Position numbers and translations under genes: made by a program | In this document: positions 16,735 through 23,909 of the stretch, piece after piece | Layout of the letters: each line of letters opens with the position of its first letter | Numbering within the stretch: position 1 is the first letter of the stretch | DNA from: an uncultured Carnobacteriaceae bacterium | GTDB lineage: Bacteria; Bacillota; Bacilli; Lactobacillales; Aerococcaceae | Assembly (NCBI GenBank): GCA_938039195.1 | Contig: CALHVK010000046.1 | Coordinates: 1-44,100, forward strand | Direction of reading: 5' to 3' | Length of the DNA stretch: 44,100 nucleotides | Notes under the pieces: model-generated | Database searches by the model: none | The model's input: the letters and a program-made list of their open reading frames with translations, nothing else | What the model was told of the DNA's origin: nothing

Positions 16735-17217
16735 TTATCTAATTTTTTTCAAGGTTCCTAACCCTACCCCCACTGCAGCCCCCACAGCATCCACAAAGAC
16801 ATCTTGGATAAGCGGTGTACGTCCTGGAGTTACTCCTTGATGGAACTCATCAGTCATAGCATACAGCACTGCGATAAAGAACGCTAAGAACTGTGGCCAT
16901 CCCTTTTTACGAACGTGAACACTTAACCCTCTCGTCCATTGATATCCGATAAAGAAGTAAGCTAAGAAATGAGCGGCTTTTCGAACGAAAAATTCGATGA
17001 ACTGAGCATATCCTAAAGAAGGAATACTGATGGTTTGTCCTGCATATTCAAATTTAATTTTAGATAAAATTTCTGAAAAAGGTTGCGTTGGCAGTCCTTT
17101 TTGAATCGTCGATACCAGTGACTGATCCTTATAAGGCATACTCGAGCTAATAAAGATGAGTACCATGACTGCAATCGCCAGTGTAATCGCAATGGTTGCT
17201 TTTGTTTTCTTAGACAT
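16735..17217 (-). CDS. VanZ-family membrane protein
   Basis: A 160-residue membrane protein with four hydrophobic segments. VanZ-family marks are clear: ISSSMPYK after the first helix, the FVRKAAHFLAYFFIGY segment, and YAMTDEFHQGVTPGRTPLIQDVFVDAVGAAVG with the conserved DE-H and D-D-G residues. VanZ gives low-level teicoplanin resistance in enterococci, but most chromosomal homologues have no proven function and this should not be read as a resistance gene. GGAGAGG precedes the ATG, and it has its own terminator. Confidence 0.9.
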   Translation of the reverse strand: MSKKTKATIAITLAIAVMVLIFISSSMPYKDQSLVSTIQKGLPTQPFSEILSKIKFEYAGQTISIPSLGYAQFIEFFVRKAAHFLAYFFIGYQWTRGLSVHVRKKGWPQFLAFFIAVLYAMTDEFHQGVTPGRTPLIQDVFVDAVGAAVGVGLGTLKKIR

Positions 17218-17325
17218 GAAACCTCTCCTTCCTTGTTGACTTTCTTCATTATGGTCAACTCTACAAGTTAAGTCAAGCGTCTTTCCTATTTCTTAAATTC
17301 CATAGAAAATAGATAAAAATGTATA

Positions 17326-17354
17326 TTGACTCACTTTTATGAAAGCGTTACAAT
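17326..17354 (+). promoter_or_regulatory. Promoter of the M32-like gene
   Basis: TTGACT (17326-17331), 17-nt spacer, TACAAT (17349-17354). This near-consensus promoter occupies the start of the open frame, so translation must begin downstream, at 17392. Confidence 0.8.
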
Positions 17355-17391
17355 TAAGATAACAAATACATTATTGGGAGAGTGTATTACA

Positions 17392-18852
17392 ATGGAACGT
17401 TATACTCAAGAGTTAAGTTTATTGGTGAAACAAATTCAGCTGCTTGAAGAACAACAGCAACGACAGAATTACTACAACAATCTCTTCAGTCAGGATCCAA
17501 ATCCATATAACAAGTCTTTTGAAGAGATTATCGAGTACTTACTCGGCACCTCCGAGTCCAACTTCTTAATGCATTACTTTGAAGATTTTCCACAAGCGCT
17601 GTCCTATGACCAGCAAAAAGAATTCCAGAAACTACGACGCTATTATTTGCGTCATCAAAACGCTATGCACTGTTTCAACAAACCGTATTCTGAAGAATGT
17701 CACACGCTCACTTCTCTCTGGATTAAAGGCATGCGTGGCGACAGCATCATCGATTTATTTCCTCATCTCGATAGCCTGCGAGATTATTTCCACTTACATT
17801 ATCAAAAACTTCTAGGTCAATCTACTGTCTCCTACAAAGACGTTTTAGCGATCACATTCGGTCCACACATTACAGAGTTCTACTACACGCTCATCAAAGA
17901 GAGCAAAGATTCTTTCTTGCGCCTTTACAACGACTATTTAGAGTCCTTCCCTCAAACTTATATTCCTGTGCACTATTTACATTTATCTAAAGAAGAGACG
18001 CTACTTGTTTTAGAGGAGCTTATTACTCTTGCGTCTTCTATTTTGCCGAAACAAGACTTCTACATTAACTTTGGTCCAAATCCATTTCCTAGTAACTATC
18101 GTAATGAACATACCACTTACTTAAACTTGGGTGTATTCACTGATTTTATGACTGCGCTGCATCAATGCTTAAAGCAACTTGGCAAAGTCTTTCTTCAGGA
18201 ATACACCCATTCTCTTGTAATTATGCAAAAATCCGAATTTGAACAGCTACACTTGCATCATTCTATTTTAGAATTTTGTACGCTACTACCGATTTTATCC
18301 CAAACGATTGCCAAAGCCATTATTAAAACCATTTATCCGGATAAACTGGATGATGAGAAGTTTTTAAATCAAATTCAGGAAGAGTTGTTGTTTCACTATT
18401 TTAGAACGAATAAGTTAAACACCAGCATCGAGAGTCATCAGCCTTTGCAAGAAATTCTAAAATGCTACATCGAAATGGAAATTGAAGAAGACTGGTTTAA
18501 TAGGGAATTCCCTTCCATTGAGCTCTCGCACGAGTGGAATGTCCGCTCTAAAGAATACTTACATAAAGTACCATCGACTCATATGGATGGACTCCTTCGT
18601 CATATGCACTGGATAAAAGGAGAACTCGGAACCTCCTTTGGTAAATTAGTGGGCCTCTTCTCCATCTTCTGTAGCGGTCTGCCAAAAGAACCGTATGACC
18701 ATCCCTTCTCGGAGTTTCTCGAACACTTCTCGACGGACCAATTACGCAGATGGCATCCAACTTATGAATTAATCGAACGCTTGCGGATGAATCCTGAGTC
18801 GACGAAATGTTGTTGGGTATTCTTTAAGCAAAAGTTGAATGAATTTAAATAA
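17392..18852 (+). CDS. M32 carboxypeptidase-like protein lacking the zinc ligands
   Basis: A 486-residue protein close to the usual M32 length (about 500). By eye it aligns with M32 metallocarboxypeptidases over the C-terminal half: the NPF...FMTAL stretch before the active site, the LHLHHSIL segment in place of GIHESQSL, IEMEIEEDWF in place of the EIEKAI region, EWNVRSKEYLHKVP and HWIKGELG (406-413). However, HEXXH is replaced by KQLGK (261-265) and the third-ligand motif HES by HLH (287-289). All expected zinc ligands and the catalytic Glu are therefore gone. Reading frame, promoter and ribosome binding site (GGGAG) are intact, so this looks like a maintained pseudoenzyme and not a decaying gene. 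Function unknown. M32 membership was judged from remembered family sequences and needs a profile search. Confidence 0.65.
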   Translation: MERYTQELSLLVKQIQLLEEQQQRQNYYNNLFSQDPNPYNKSFEEIIEYLLGTSESNFLMHYFEDFPQALSYDQQKEFQKLRRYYLRHQNAMHCFNKPYSEECHTLTSLWIKGMRGDSIIDLFPHLDSLRDYFHLHYQKLLGQSTVSYKDVLAITFGPHITEFYYTLIKESKDSFLRLYNDYLESFPQTYIPVHYLHLSKEETLLVLEELITLASSILPKQDFYINFGPNPFPSNYRNEHTTYLNLGVFTDFMTALHQCLKQLGKVFLQEYTHSLVIMQKSEFEQLHLHHSILEFCTLLPILSQTIAKAIIKTIYPDKLDDEKFLNQIQEELLFHYFRTNKLNTSIESHQPLQEILKCYIEMEIEEDWFNREFPSIELSHEWNVRSKEYLHKVPSTHMDGLLRHMHWIKGELGTSFGKLVGLFSIFCSGLPKEPYDHPFSEFLEHFSTDQLRRWHPTYELIERLRMNPESTKCCWVFFKQKLNEFK

Positions 18853-18858
18853 GTCAAA

Positions 18859-18900
18859 ATTATCATATATGATAATTATCTTTTATGATAATTATCTTTT
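18859..18900. repeat. AT-rich palindrome and 16-bp tandem repeat
   Basis: A perfect 18-bp palindrome ATTATCATATATGATAAT (18859-18876) runs into two exact tandem copies of ATGATAATTATCTTTT (18869-18900). It lies between convergent genes, just after the M32-like stop. Confidence 0.85.
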
Positions 18901-18906
18901 ATGTAC

Positions 18907-18940
18907 ATTACCAAATATGGTAATTACCATATTTGGTAAT
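18907..18940. repeat. Perfect 34-bp palindrome
   Basis: ATTACCAAATATGGTAA and its exact reverse complement abut without a spacer. In RNA it would form a long hairpin, but no T run follows on either strand, so it is not a typical intrinsic terminator. It may act as an mRNA 3' stabiliser for the M32-like transcript or as a protein site; neither is shown. Confidence 0.85.
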
Positions 18941-18948
18941 TGCAGAAT

Positions 18949-18983
18949 AAAAAAGAACCCATCAACAAAATTTTGCTGATGGG
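18949..18983 (-). terminator. Intrinsic terminator after the GNAT gene
   Basis: Minus strand CCCATCAGCAAAA/TTTTGTTGATGGG followed by TTCTTTTTT. Convergent with the M32-like gene and possibly bidirectional. Confidence 0.85.
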
Positions 18984-18993
18984 ATCTTGCTTT

Positions 18994-19554
18994 TTATAAT
19001 TTGGTAAAGCGGTCTGGGCGCTTTGTAGGAATGGTTGTTGCACCGTGTTTTTGAAGCCAAACAATATCGTACCACCGATTAAATTTGCATCCACATTTTT
19101 TAAAATGCCCGCAGATTTCAAATCCTAAATATTGATGATAGTTTACACTATTCATCGTTAAGTACTCATCTTCCACTTCTGGAACGGCCACGCAGGCATA
19201 GATGTTTTGGTACCCTAGCTCCAACACCTTTTCTTCTAAGGCAGCATATAATAATTTTCCATAGCCTTTTCTTTGATGCTCTAAGCTAATATAAATACTA
19301 ACTTCTGTCGACCAGTCAAAGGCGGCACGCTCTGAGAATCGTCCAGCATACGCATATCCGACAACTTCTCCGTCCTCTTCTAATACAAGATATGGAAAGT
19401 GCTCTAATGTTTTTTGGATACGCTCTTTGAACTCTTCCACACTTGGAACCACTTCTTCAAACGTGATAGCTGTATTTTCTACATAGGGAGCGTAGATGGC
19501 TTGAATAGCTGTTGCATCTTCAAGGGTTGCGACTCTTAACAATACATTACTCAT
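18994..19554 (-). CDS. GNAT-family N-acetyltransferase (PAT-like)
   Basis: A 186-residue acetyltransferase. The fold's landmarks are the N-terminal LRVATLEDATAIQAIYAPYV, EVSIYISLEHQRKGYGKLLY (the acetyl-CoA-binding motif A, with RKGYGK) and YHQYLGFEICGHF. The sequence is closest in style to the phosphinothricin acetyltransferase group, many of which acetylate amino-acid analogues such as methionine sulfone or sulfoximine. The substrate here is unknown. The start overlaps the end of ohr by 8 nt and has no strong ribosome binding site, so translation is probably coupled to ohr. Confidence 0.85.
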   Translation of the reverse strand: MSNVLLRVATLEDATAIQAIYAPYVENTAITFEEVVPSVEEFKERIQKTLEHFPYLVLEEDGEVVGYAYAGRFSERAAFDWSTEVSIYISLEHQRKGYGKLLYAALEEKVLELGYQNIYACVAVPEVEDEYLTMNSVNYHQYLGFEICGHFKKCGCKFNRWYDIVWLQKHGATTIPTKRPDRFTKL

Positions 19555-19975
19555 TGGCTGTTGAAAGTTCCACAGGAGGAACTGTAACTCCTTTTAATAG
19601 TTTATGAATCGGGCATTGGCGTTCTGCTTCTTCGAGAATTTCACGGGCTAATTCTTCGTCACGTCCTGGCATCGTCACAATTACGGACGGATGGAATAGA
19701 TACCCTTCGCTCTCACGATCGAATGTCAAATCAATCTTTACTTCAACCTTACTATTATGTTCTAATTTTTTACGTTGTTCTACAAAGCCAATCGAAGCAT
19801 TTAAGCAAGTGGCATAGGCTAATCCAAACAGTTGCTCGGGATTCGTCCCCACGTCTGTGCTTCTTGGCGAAGAAATCTGAACACTAAAGTCTTTGTCTCC
19901 ATTTCCTTTGGTATAAGCTACACCAGTTAGTCCTTCTTCATTGACGGCTGTTGTTGTATATAAAATTTTTTCCAT
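19547..19975 (-). CDS. ohr: Organic hydroperoxide resistance protein (OsmC/Ohr family)
   Basis: A 142-residue thiol peroxidase that reduces organic hydroperoxides. The two redox cysteines sit in AYATCLNASI (Cys57) and RQCPIHKLL (Cys121), the Ohr pattern. GAGGTG precedes the ATG. It is the first gene of a two-gene unit with the acetyltransferase. No adjacent ohrR repressor gene is present. With msrAB and ccdA it forms part of the window's oxidative-stress repertoire. Confidence 0.93.
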   Translation of the reverse strand: MEKILYTTTAVNEEGLTGVAYTKGNGDKDFSVQISSPRSTDVGTNPEQLFGLAYATCLNASIGFVEQRKKLEHNSKVEVKIDLTFDRESEGYLFHPSVIVTMPGRDEELAREILEEAERQCPIHKLLKGVTVPPVELSTANE

Positions 19976-20003
19976 GCTCTCACCTCATGTAGTTTCTCTT
20001 TGT

Positions 20004-20012
20004 AGAATAGCA
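20004..20012 (-). promoter_or_regulatory. Extended -10 promoter of ohr
   Basis: Minus strand TGCTATTCT, 29 nt upstream of the ohr start; no clear -35. Weak evidence. Confidence 0.4.
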
Positions 20013-20020
20013 TATTTTGA

Positions 20021-20057
20021 AAAACAAAAGCTATCCTAACAAACTGTTAAGATAGCT
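20021..20057 (-). terminator. Intrinsic terminator after mgtA
   Basis: Minus strand AGCTATCTTAACA, loop GTT, TGTTAGGATAGCT (one G-T pair) followed by TTTGTTTTT, 10 nt past the mgtA stop. Confidence 0.9.
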
Positions 20058-20066
20058 CTTTTTGCA

Positions 20067-22724
20067 TTATAACCATTCATTATATTTTTTAATATACGCT
20101 TTTTTAACAACCGTTACTAAGAACATGTACCCTGCGATAATGAGAATCAACGCAAGGAAATAAAGTCCGTTTAGCGGTGCAAGTTTTAATGGTCCTGCTA
20201 GTGGTGTGTAAGGAAGAACCGTTACAACAAATAAAGCAAATAAGGATGTCACTAGCAATGAGAATGCTGGTTTTGATTGTACGAATGGTAATTTTGGTGA
20301 ACGTAACATATAAATAACCATCGTTTGAGACCACATAGATTCAATAAACCAACCTGTTTGGAAGACCATTAAGAAGAATGCTGGATTCGTAGATGTTGCA
20401 TAACTACTTCCGGTAATCATTGGTGCAATTCCAAAGAACATAATCGCAAATGTGATAATGTCAAAAATGGAACTCGTTGGTCCAAACCAAGCCATGAATC
20501 GTGTGATTGAGCTTGCTGTCCATGCGCGTGGTTCTTTTAAGAAATCTTCATCTACATTATCAAATGGCAATGCCACACAGCTTAAATCATAGATTAAGTT
20601 CAATACGATTAAGTGAACGGGTGCCATTGGTAAAAATGGTAAGAAAATACTTGCGAACAATACAGAGAAGATATTTCCGAAGTTTGATGAAACGGTCATC
20701 TTAATGTATTTTGTCATATTCGCATAGACTTTACGTCCTTCAATCAATCCTTTTTCAAGAACGAGTAAGTCCTTATCTAAAAGAACGACATCTGCCACTT
20801 CTTTAGCAATATCCACTGCACTATCCACAGAAATTCCCACGTCAGCTACTTTCAAGGATGGTGCATCATTGATACCGTCTCCCATGTAGCCAATCTTGTG
20901 ACCTTTCGCTTTTAGTAAATGAATAATACGTGCTTTTTGGTCTGGAGATAATTTTGCGAAGATTGTTGTTTCTTCAGCAACTGCTGCTAATTCTTCATCA
21001 CTCATATCCTCAATTTCTGTACCAAGTAAGACTTTATCCACTGGTAGCCCTACTTTTTCACAGACAGTTAGTGTTACTTTTTCATTATCTCCAGTAAGAA
21101 TCTTCGTAGCTACGCCATGCTCTTTCAACGCTTGAATAGCTGGAGCTGCTGAAGGTTTTGGTGGATCAAGAAAGGCTAAGTACCCCATTAGAATCATATT
21201 GGATTCATCTTCCACAGTGAAGGCATGGTGATTATCTTGATATTTCTTTTGACTTACCCCAAGTACGCGAAGTCCTTGTTCGTTTAAGCCACTCACCGCT
21301 TCTAGGATAGTTTCGCGGATCTCATCTGTAATTGGACGAACTTCATCTCCGTCTTTTACATGTGTAGAGATACTAAGCATTTCTTCCAATGCCCCTTTTG
21401 TTACAAGTACAGCTTCGTCGTTTTCTTTCACAATTACGCTCATACGGCGACGTTCGAAGTCAAATGGCAACTCATCAATTTTTTGATAGCGCGTTGCCAA
21501 GTTTTGTAACCCTTCATGTTCAACGGCTTCTTTTTCTGTACGTGTAATAATGGCACGGTCTAATAAGTTTTTAAGGCCTGTTTGGAAGTAGCTGTTTAAA
21601 TACGCAATTTTTAATACGCCCAAATCTAAATTCGCATGGATATCTAATGGATATTCAAGAATAATTTCATCTTGCGTTAGAGTACCTGTTTTATCCGTAC
21701 AAAGAATATCGATAGCTCCTAAATCTTGAATCGCGTTTAGTTTTTTAATAATCACTTTTTCTTTGGCCATAATGACGGCCCCTTTTGCAAGGCTGGCTGT
21801 AATAATCATTGGCAACATTTCTGGAGTTAATCCCACAGCTACACTTAATGCAAATACCCCTGCTTCTAACCAGTCGCCGTCTGTTAATCCATTAATCAAG
21901 AATACAACTGGTACCAACACAAGCATCAATCGAATCAATAGCCATGAGATTTTATTCATTTCTTTCTCAAAACTAGTTTGTTCTTCAAATGTATTCAATG
22001 TTTTTTCGATACGTCCAATCATCGTATCGTTTCCCGTTACTAAAATAACGGCTAAGGCACTACCGCTGACCACGTTTGAGCCCATAAATACAAAGCGTTC
22101 GCTCTCAAGTGCTTGTTTTTTCTTTTCTTCTTCATCTGGAACCCAGATTGATTTTTTCTCAATGGATTCACTTTCACCCGTTAAGCTGGATTGTTGGATA
22201 AAGAAGTCACGTGTTTCTAATAATAATGCGTCTGCTGGCAACATGTCTCCAGCACTTAATTTAATAATATCTCCAACAACAAGATCTTCAATTGGAACTT
22301 CCATCTGCTCGCCGCCTCGAATAACCGTTGCTGTATTGACAATTAAATTCGATAAGTTACTTGCTGCTTCGTCACTCTTCATTTCTTGAACAAAACGAAT
22401 GGCACCTGACACAATCACGAGCACCACAATAATGATGGAAGTCGTTGGGTCGGCTTCACCAGGTTTTGCTAGAATCACATTCGTGAATAATGAGACAACC
22501 GCAATGACTAATAAGATAACCGTAAATGGATTAATAATCGATTCGTAAATCTTTTTCCAAATTGGATCTTCTTTAGCCTTTGTAATTTTGTTTTCTCCAT
22601 ATGTTTCACGCATAGTTTCTACTTGTTCTTCATTTAATCCTTTTACAGATGTTCCTAATGCTTCTAGAACCTCTGCCATTGGATTCATCAATGCTAAATC
22701 GATTCTTTCTTTTGCTGTTTTCAT
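20067..22724 (-). CDS. mgtA: MgtA-type magnesium-transporting P-type ATPase
   Basis: An 885-residue type IIIB P-type ATPase that imports Mg2+. The phosphorylation motif DKTGTLT has Asp344, the actuator motif is TGES, the hinge GDGINDAP is intact, and the fourth membrane helix carries GLTPEMLP, typical of MgtA/MgtB. About ten membrane segments are visible, with the C-terminal FDNVDEDFLKEP segment of the family. The ATG at 22724 follows AAAGAGGTGAAG; an upstream in-frame GTG lies inside this ribosome binding site. The gene is preceded by an M-box riboswitch, a terminator and a 27-codon upstream ORF, so expression should rise when Mg2+ is low. Confidence 0.95.
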   Translation of the reverse strand: MKTAKERIDLALMNPMAEVLEALGTSVKGLNEEQVETMRETYGENKITKAKEDPIWKKIYESIINPFTVILLVIAVVSLFTNVILAKPGEADPTTSIIIVVLVIVSGAIRFVQEMKSDEAASNLSNLIVNTATVIRGGEQMEVPIEDLVVGDIIKLSAGDMLPADALLLETRDFFIQQSSLTGESESIEKKSIWVPDEEEKKKQALESERFVFMGSNVVSGSALAVILVTGNDTMIGRIEKTLNTFEEQTSFEKEMNKISWLLIRLMLVLVPVVFLINGLTDGDWLEAGVFALSVAVGLTPEMLPMIITASLAKGAVIMAKEKVIIKKLNAIQDLGAIDILCTDKTGTLTQDEIILEYPLDIHANLDLGVLKIAYLNSYFQTGLKNLLDRAIITRTEKEAVEHEGLQNLATRYQKIDELPFDFERRRMSVIVKENDEAVLVTKGALEEMLSISTHVKDGDEVRPITDEIRETILEAVSGLNEQGLRVLGVSQKKYQDNHHAFTVEDESNMILMGYLAFLDPPKPSAAPAIQALKEHGVATKILTGDNEKVTLTVCEKVGLPVDKVLLGTEIEDMSDEELAAVAEETTIFAKLSPDQKARIIHLLKAKGHKIGYMGDGINDAPSLKVADVGISVDSAVDIAKEVADVVLLDKDLLVLEKGLIEGRKVYANMTKYIKMTVSSNFGNIFSVLFASIFLPFLPMAPVHLIVLNLIYDLSCVALPFDNVDEDFLKEPRAWTASSITRFMAWFGPTSSIFDIITFAIMFFGIAPMITGSSYATSTNPAFFLMVFQTGWFIESMWSQTMVIYMLRSPKLPFVQSKPAFSLLVTSLFALFVVTVLPYTPLAGPLKLAPLNGLYFLALILIIAGYMFLVTVVKKAYIKKYNEWL

Positions 22725-22726
22725 AG

Positions 22727-22833
22727 ACTTCACCTCTTTTTTAGATTAGGCGAAGTTCCGGGTGATCATCGCACTCTTCCCTTCGCTCATTGATTTGTTT
22801 CGTTTGACTCTCCGGTTCAGGCATATGATCACC
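22727..22833 (-). promoter_or_regulatory. Two Shine-Dalgarno-masking pairings around the mgtA upstream ORF
   Basis: On the minus strand the upstream ORF's ribosome binding region GGTGATCAT (22825-22833) is the exact reverse complement of ATGATCACC inside that ORF (22761-22769). The ORF's last codons ACTTCGCCT (22748-22756) can pair with the mgtA ribosome binding region AGGTGAAGT (22727-22735) with one G-U pair. A ribosome finishing the small ORF would open the second hairpin. This is visible complementarity; the function is inferred. Confidence 0.6.
22741..22824 (-). CDS. 27-residue leader peptide upstream of mgtA
   Basis: A short ORF too small for usual gene finding. The ATG at 22824 follows AAAGAGGTGATC, a near-perfect ribosome binding site, and the TAA at 22741 is 16 nt before the mgtA ATG. 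The peptide begins MPEPES and is acidic and polar in its middle (NERREECDDHPE), ending LRLI. Pro2, Glu3, Pro4, Glu5 recall the acidic/proline start of enterobacterial MgtL, where such residues destabilise ribosomes at low Mg2+. That is a resemblance, not homology. It lies between the riboswitch terminator and mgtA, so it is made only when the terminator is bypassed. It could be a regulatory leader or a small membrane-pump partner. Confidence 0.65.
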   Translation of the reverse strand: MPEPESQTKQINERREECDDHPELRLI

Positions 22834-22856
22834 TCTTTCTAAAAATTTTGGGTAAA

Positions 22857-22937
22857 TGAAAAAACACCTTGTCAAAGCTTAAACGCGACAAGATGCTTAT
22901 CAAATAAACAATTCTTAATTTTCGTTCAAGCTTTAAC
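22857..22937 (-). terminator. Riboswitch-controlled terminator with competing antiterminator
   Basis: Minus strand: terminator arms GACAAGGTG (22865-22873) and CATCTTGTC (22887-22895), one G-U pair, followed by six T. The terminator loop plus arm, GTTTAAGCTTTGAC (22871-22884), can instead pair over 14 positions (two G-U) with GTTAAAGCTTGAAC (22924-22937) at the 3' end of the aptamer. The two folds exclude each other, which is the hallmark of a transcription-attenuating riboswitch. Confidence 0.85.
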
Positions 22938-23064
22938 ATCATGGAGCGATGAAATGACATTAGTCTCTGCCTTGACGACAGCGACTGCTAACCAACGAAT
23001 AGTGTCTCCACTATTTTGCGGTAGTCATCCGTATCTCCATGGTAGTCTCACCTACCGATACCTT
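22930..23064 (-). ncRNA. M-box (ykoK leader) magnesium riboswitch
   Basis: The minus-strand leader of mgtA contains the conserved M-box 5' segment GGTAGGTGAGACTACC followed by GGAGATACGG. Next come an inner hairpin ATAGTG-GAGA-CACTAT, GGTTAGCAGTCGCTGTCGTC, AAGGCAG and ACTAATG. A 7-bp helix CATGGAG (23035-23041) with CTCCATG (22940-22946) closes the domain. By family knowledge Mg2+ compacts the aptamer, traps the antiterminator strand and lets the terminator form, so mgtA is transcribed only when Mg2+ is scarce. Identification is by remembered consensus, supported by the gene it controls. Confidence 0.82.
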
Positions 23065-23070
23065 ATATCC

Positions 23071-23099
23071 ACCATACACCTAAATAGTGTTAATGTCAA
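23071..23099 (-). promoter_or_regulatory. Promoter of the mgtA leader
   Basis: Minus strand TTGACA (23094-23099), 17-nt spacer, TATGGT (23071-23076). It places the transcript start close to the 5' edge of the M-box. Confidence 0.7.
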
Positions 23100-23148
23100 A
23101 GTAATAGCTTATTTTGAATATTTTCTACATAAAGACTTCATTTAGTAG

Positions 23149-23154
23149 TATAAT
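23149..23154 (+). promoter_or_regulatory. -10 box of the lipoprotein gene
   Basis: TATAAT 25 bp upstream of the lipoprotein ATG; the -35 position is poor. It is divergent from the mgtA promoter about 50 bp away. Confidence 0.45.
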
Positions 23155-23178
23155 AGAGTTGGAAAAGGAGGAATTTCT

Positions 23179-23820
23179 ATGAAAAAATCTATAGCAATGA
23201 TTCTAGTCGCACTTACTTTAGGTGGCTGTTCATTCTTCCAAAAGAAACAAGATCCAACAACAACTCAAGCTCCTACAACTACTACTCAAAGTACTACAAC
23301 GACGAAACAAACAACAACGAGTACAACAGAAGCTCCAACGACAATTGTTGCAACGACTGCTGAGCAACAAAAAGTAACAGCTCCAGTTCCAAAGACAGTT
23401 TCCACTGAAAAAGTGGCGGTCCCAGCAGAAGCTCCTGCTCCATCTTCTATGGATATCCAAGCCATAAAACAAGGAGATTTTCGAAGCGTAGCAGGAACAT
23501 GGAGAAACTCTGCAGGATGGGAATTCCATATCGATAAAGATGGAAACATTACTTCTGGAGGTAGAAAATTCAAGGTCGGTATTACCGAACAACAATACCA
23601 AGAAGGGCTCCTAAACTGGATTATGGTTCCAGAAGGGAATGAAAATACATTTGTGGGTGGCGCAGTCTTCTCATTTATTCCTAAAAATGTAGAACTCACT
23701 TATGGCGTCATGTCTGGTGACAAAGACCAATCTGACATCTCTAAAGACCGTATTTATGGTGCTCAAACCGTAACAGATGGTAAAACAATTAAAGCAATGA
23801 TGTATTATAAAGTGGATTAA
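23179..23820 (+). CDS. Thr-rich lipoprotein with a DUF6287-like C-terminal domain
   Basis: A 213-residue protein. The signal peptide ends in lipobox LGGC (Cys16), so it should be lipid-anchored outside the membrane. Residues about 22-60 are a Thr-rich spacer, repeatedly TTTT and TEAPTT. The C-terminal part (from about 92) starts MDIQAIKQGDFRSVAGTWRN, then has aromatic, glycine-rich beta-like sequence; this start resembles DUF6287 domains of streptococcal lipoproteins. No enzymatic motif is visible. GGAGG precedes the ATG. It is monocistronic, divergent from mgtA. A link to Mg2+ homeostasis is not supported by anything beyond adjacency. Confidence 0.85.
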   Translation: MKKSIAMILVALTLGGCSFFQKKQDPTTTQAPTTTTQSTTTTKQTTTSTTEAPTTIVATTAEQQKVTAPVPKTVSTEKVAVPAEAPAPSSMDIQAIKQGDFRSVAGTWRNSAGWEFHIDKDGNITSGGRKFKVGITEQQYQEGLLNWIMVPEGNENTFVGGAVFSFIPKNVELTYGVMSGDKDQSDISKDRIYGAQTVTDGKTIKAMMYYKVD

Positions 23821-23828
23821 TCGATTTA

Positions 23829-23863
23829 GCACTGTATTCAACGAATGGATGCAGTGTTTTTTT
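23829..23863 (+). terminator. Intrinsic terminator after the lipoprotein gene
   Basis: CACTGTAT...ATGCAGTG stem followed by seven T, eight bases after the stop codon. Confidence 0.85.
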
Positions 23864-23874
23864 GAACATAGAGA

Positions 23875-23908
23875 AACGGATACCTCCTATTGGAAGTATC
23901 CGTTTTTT
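23875..23908. terminator. Hairpin terminator between convergent genes
   Basis: AACGGATAC/GTATCCGTT with an inner CTCC/GGAA region. T-rich on both sides (six T on plus, TTTCT on minus), so it may end the GH31 operon and back up the lipoprotein terminator. Confidence 0.8.
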
Positions 23909-23909
23909 G

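Noticed and set aside
16735..17217. VanZ-family gene as a glycopeptide-resistance determinant
   Set aside because: No van cluster genes are nearby, and chromosomal VanZ-family proteins are widespread without resistance.
18859..18900. GATAAT/ATTATC array resembling Fur-family boxes
   Set aside because: It lies between the 3' ends of two convergent genes with no promoter nearby, and the spacing does not match the 7-1-7 pattern. AT-rich palindromes of this sort arise easily.
23230..23699. Long minus-strand open frames opposite the lipoprotein
   Set aside because: They are antisense to a gene with a good promoter, ribosome binding site and lipobox, and their Ser/Cys/Val-rich composition mirrors the Thr-rich repeat.
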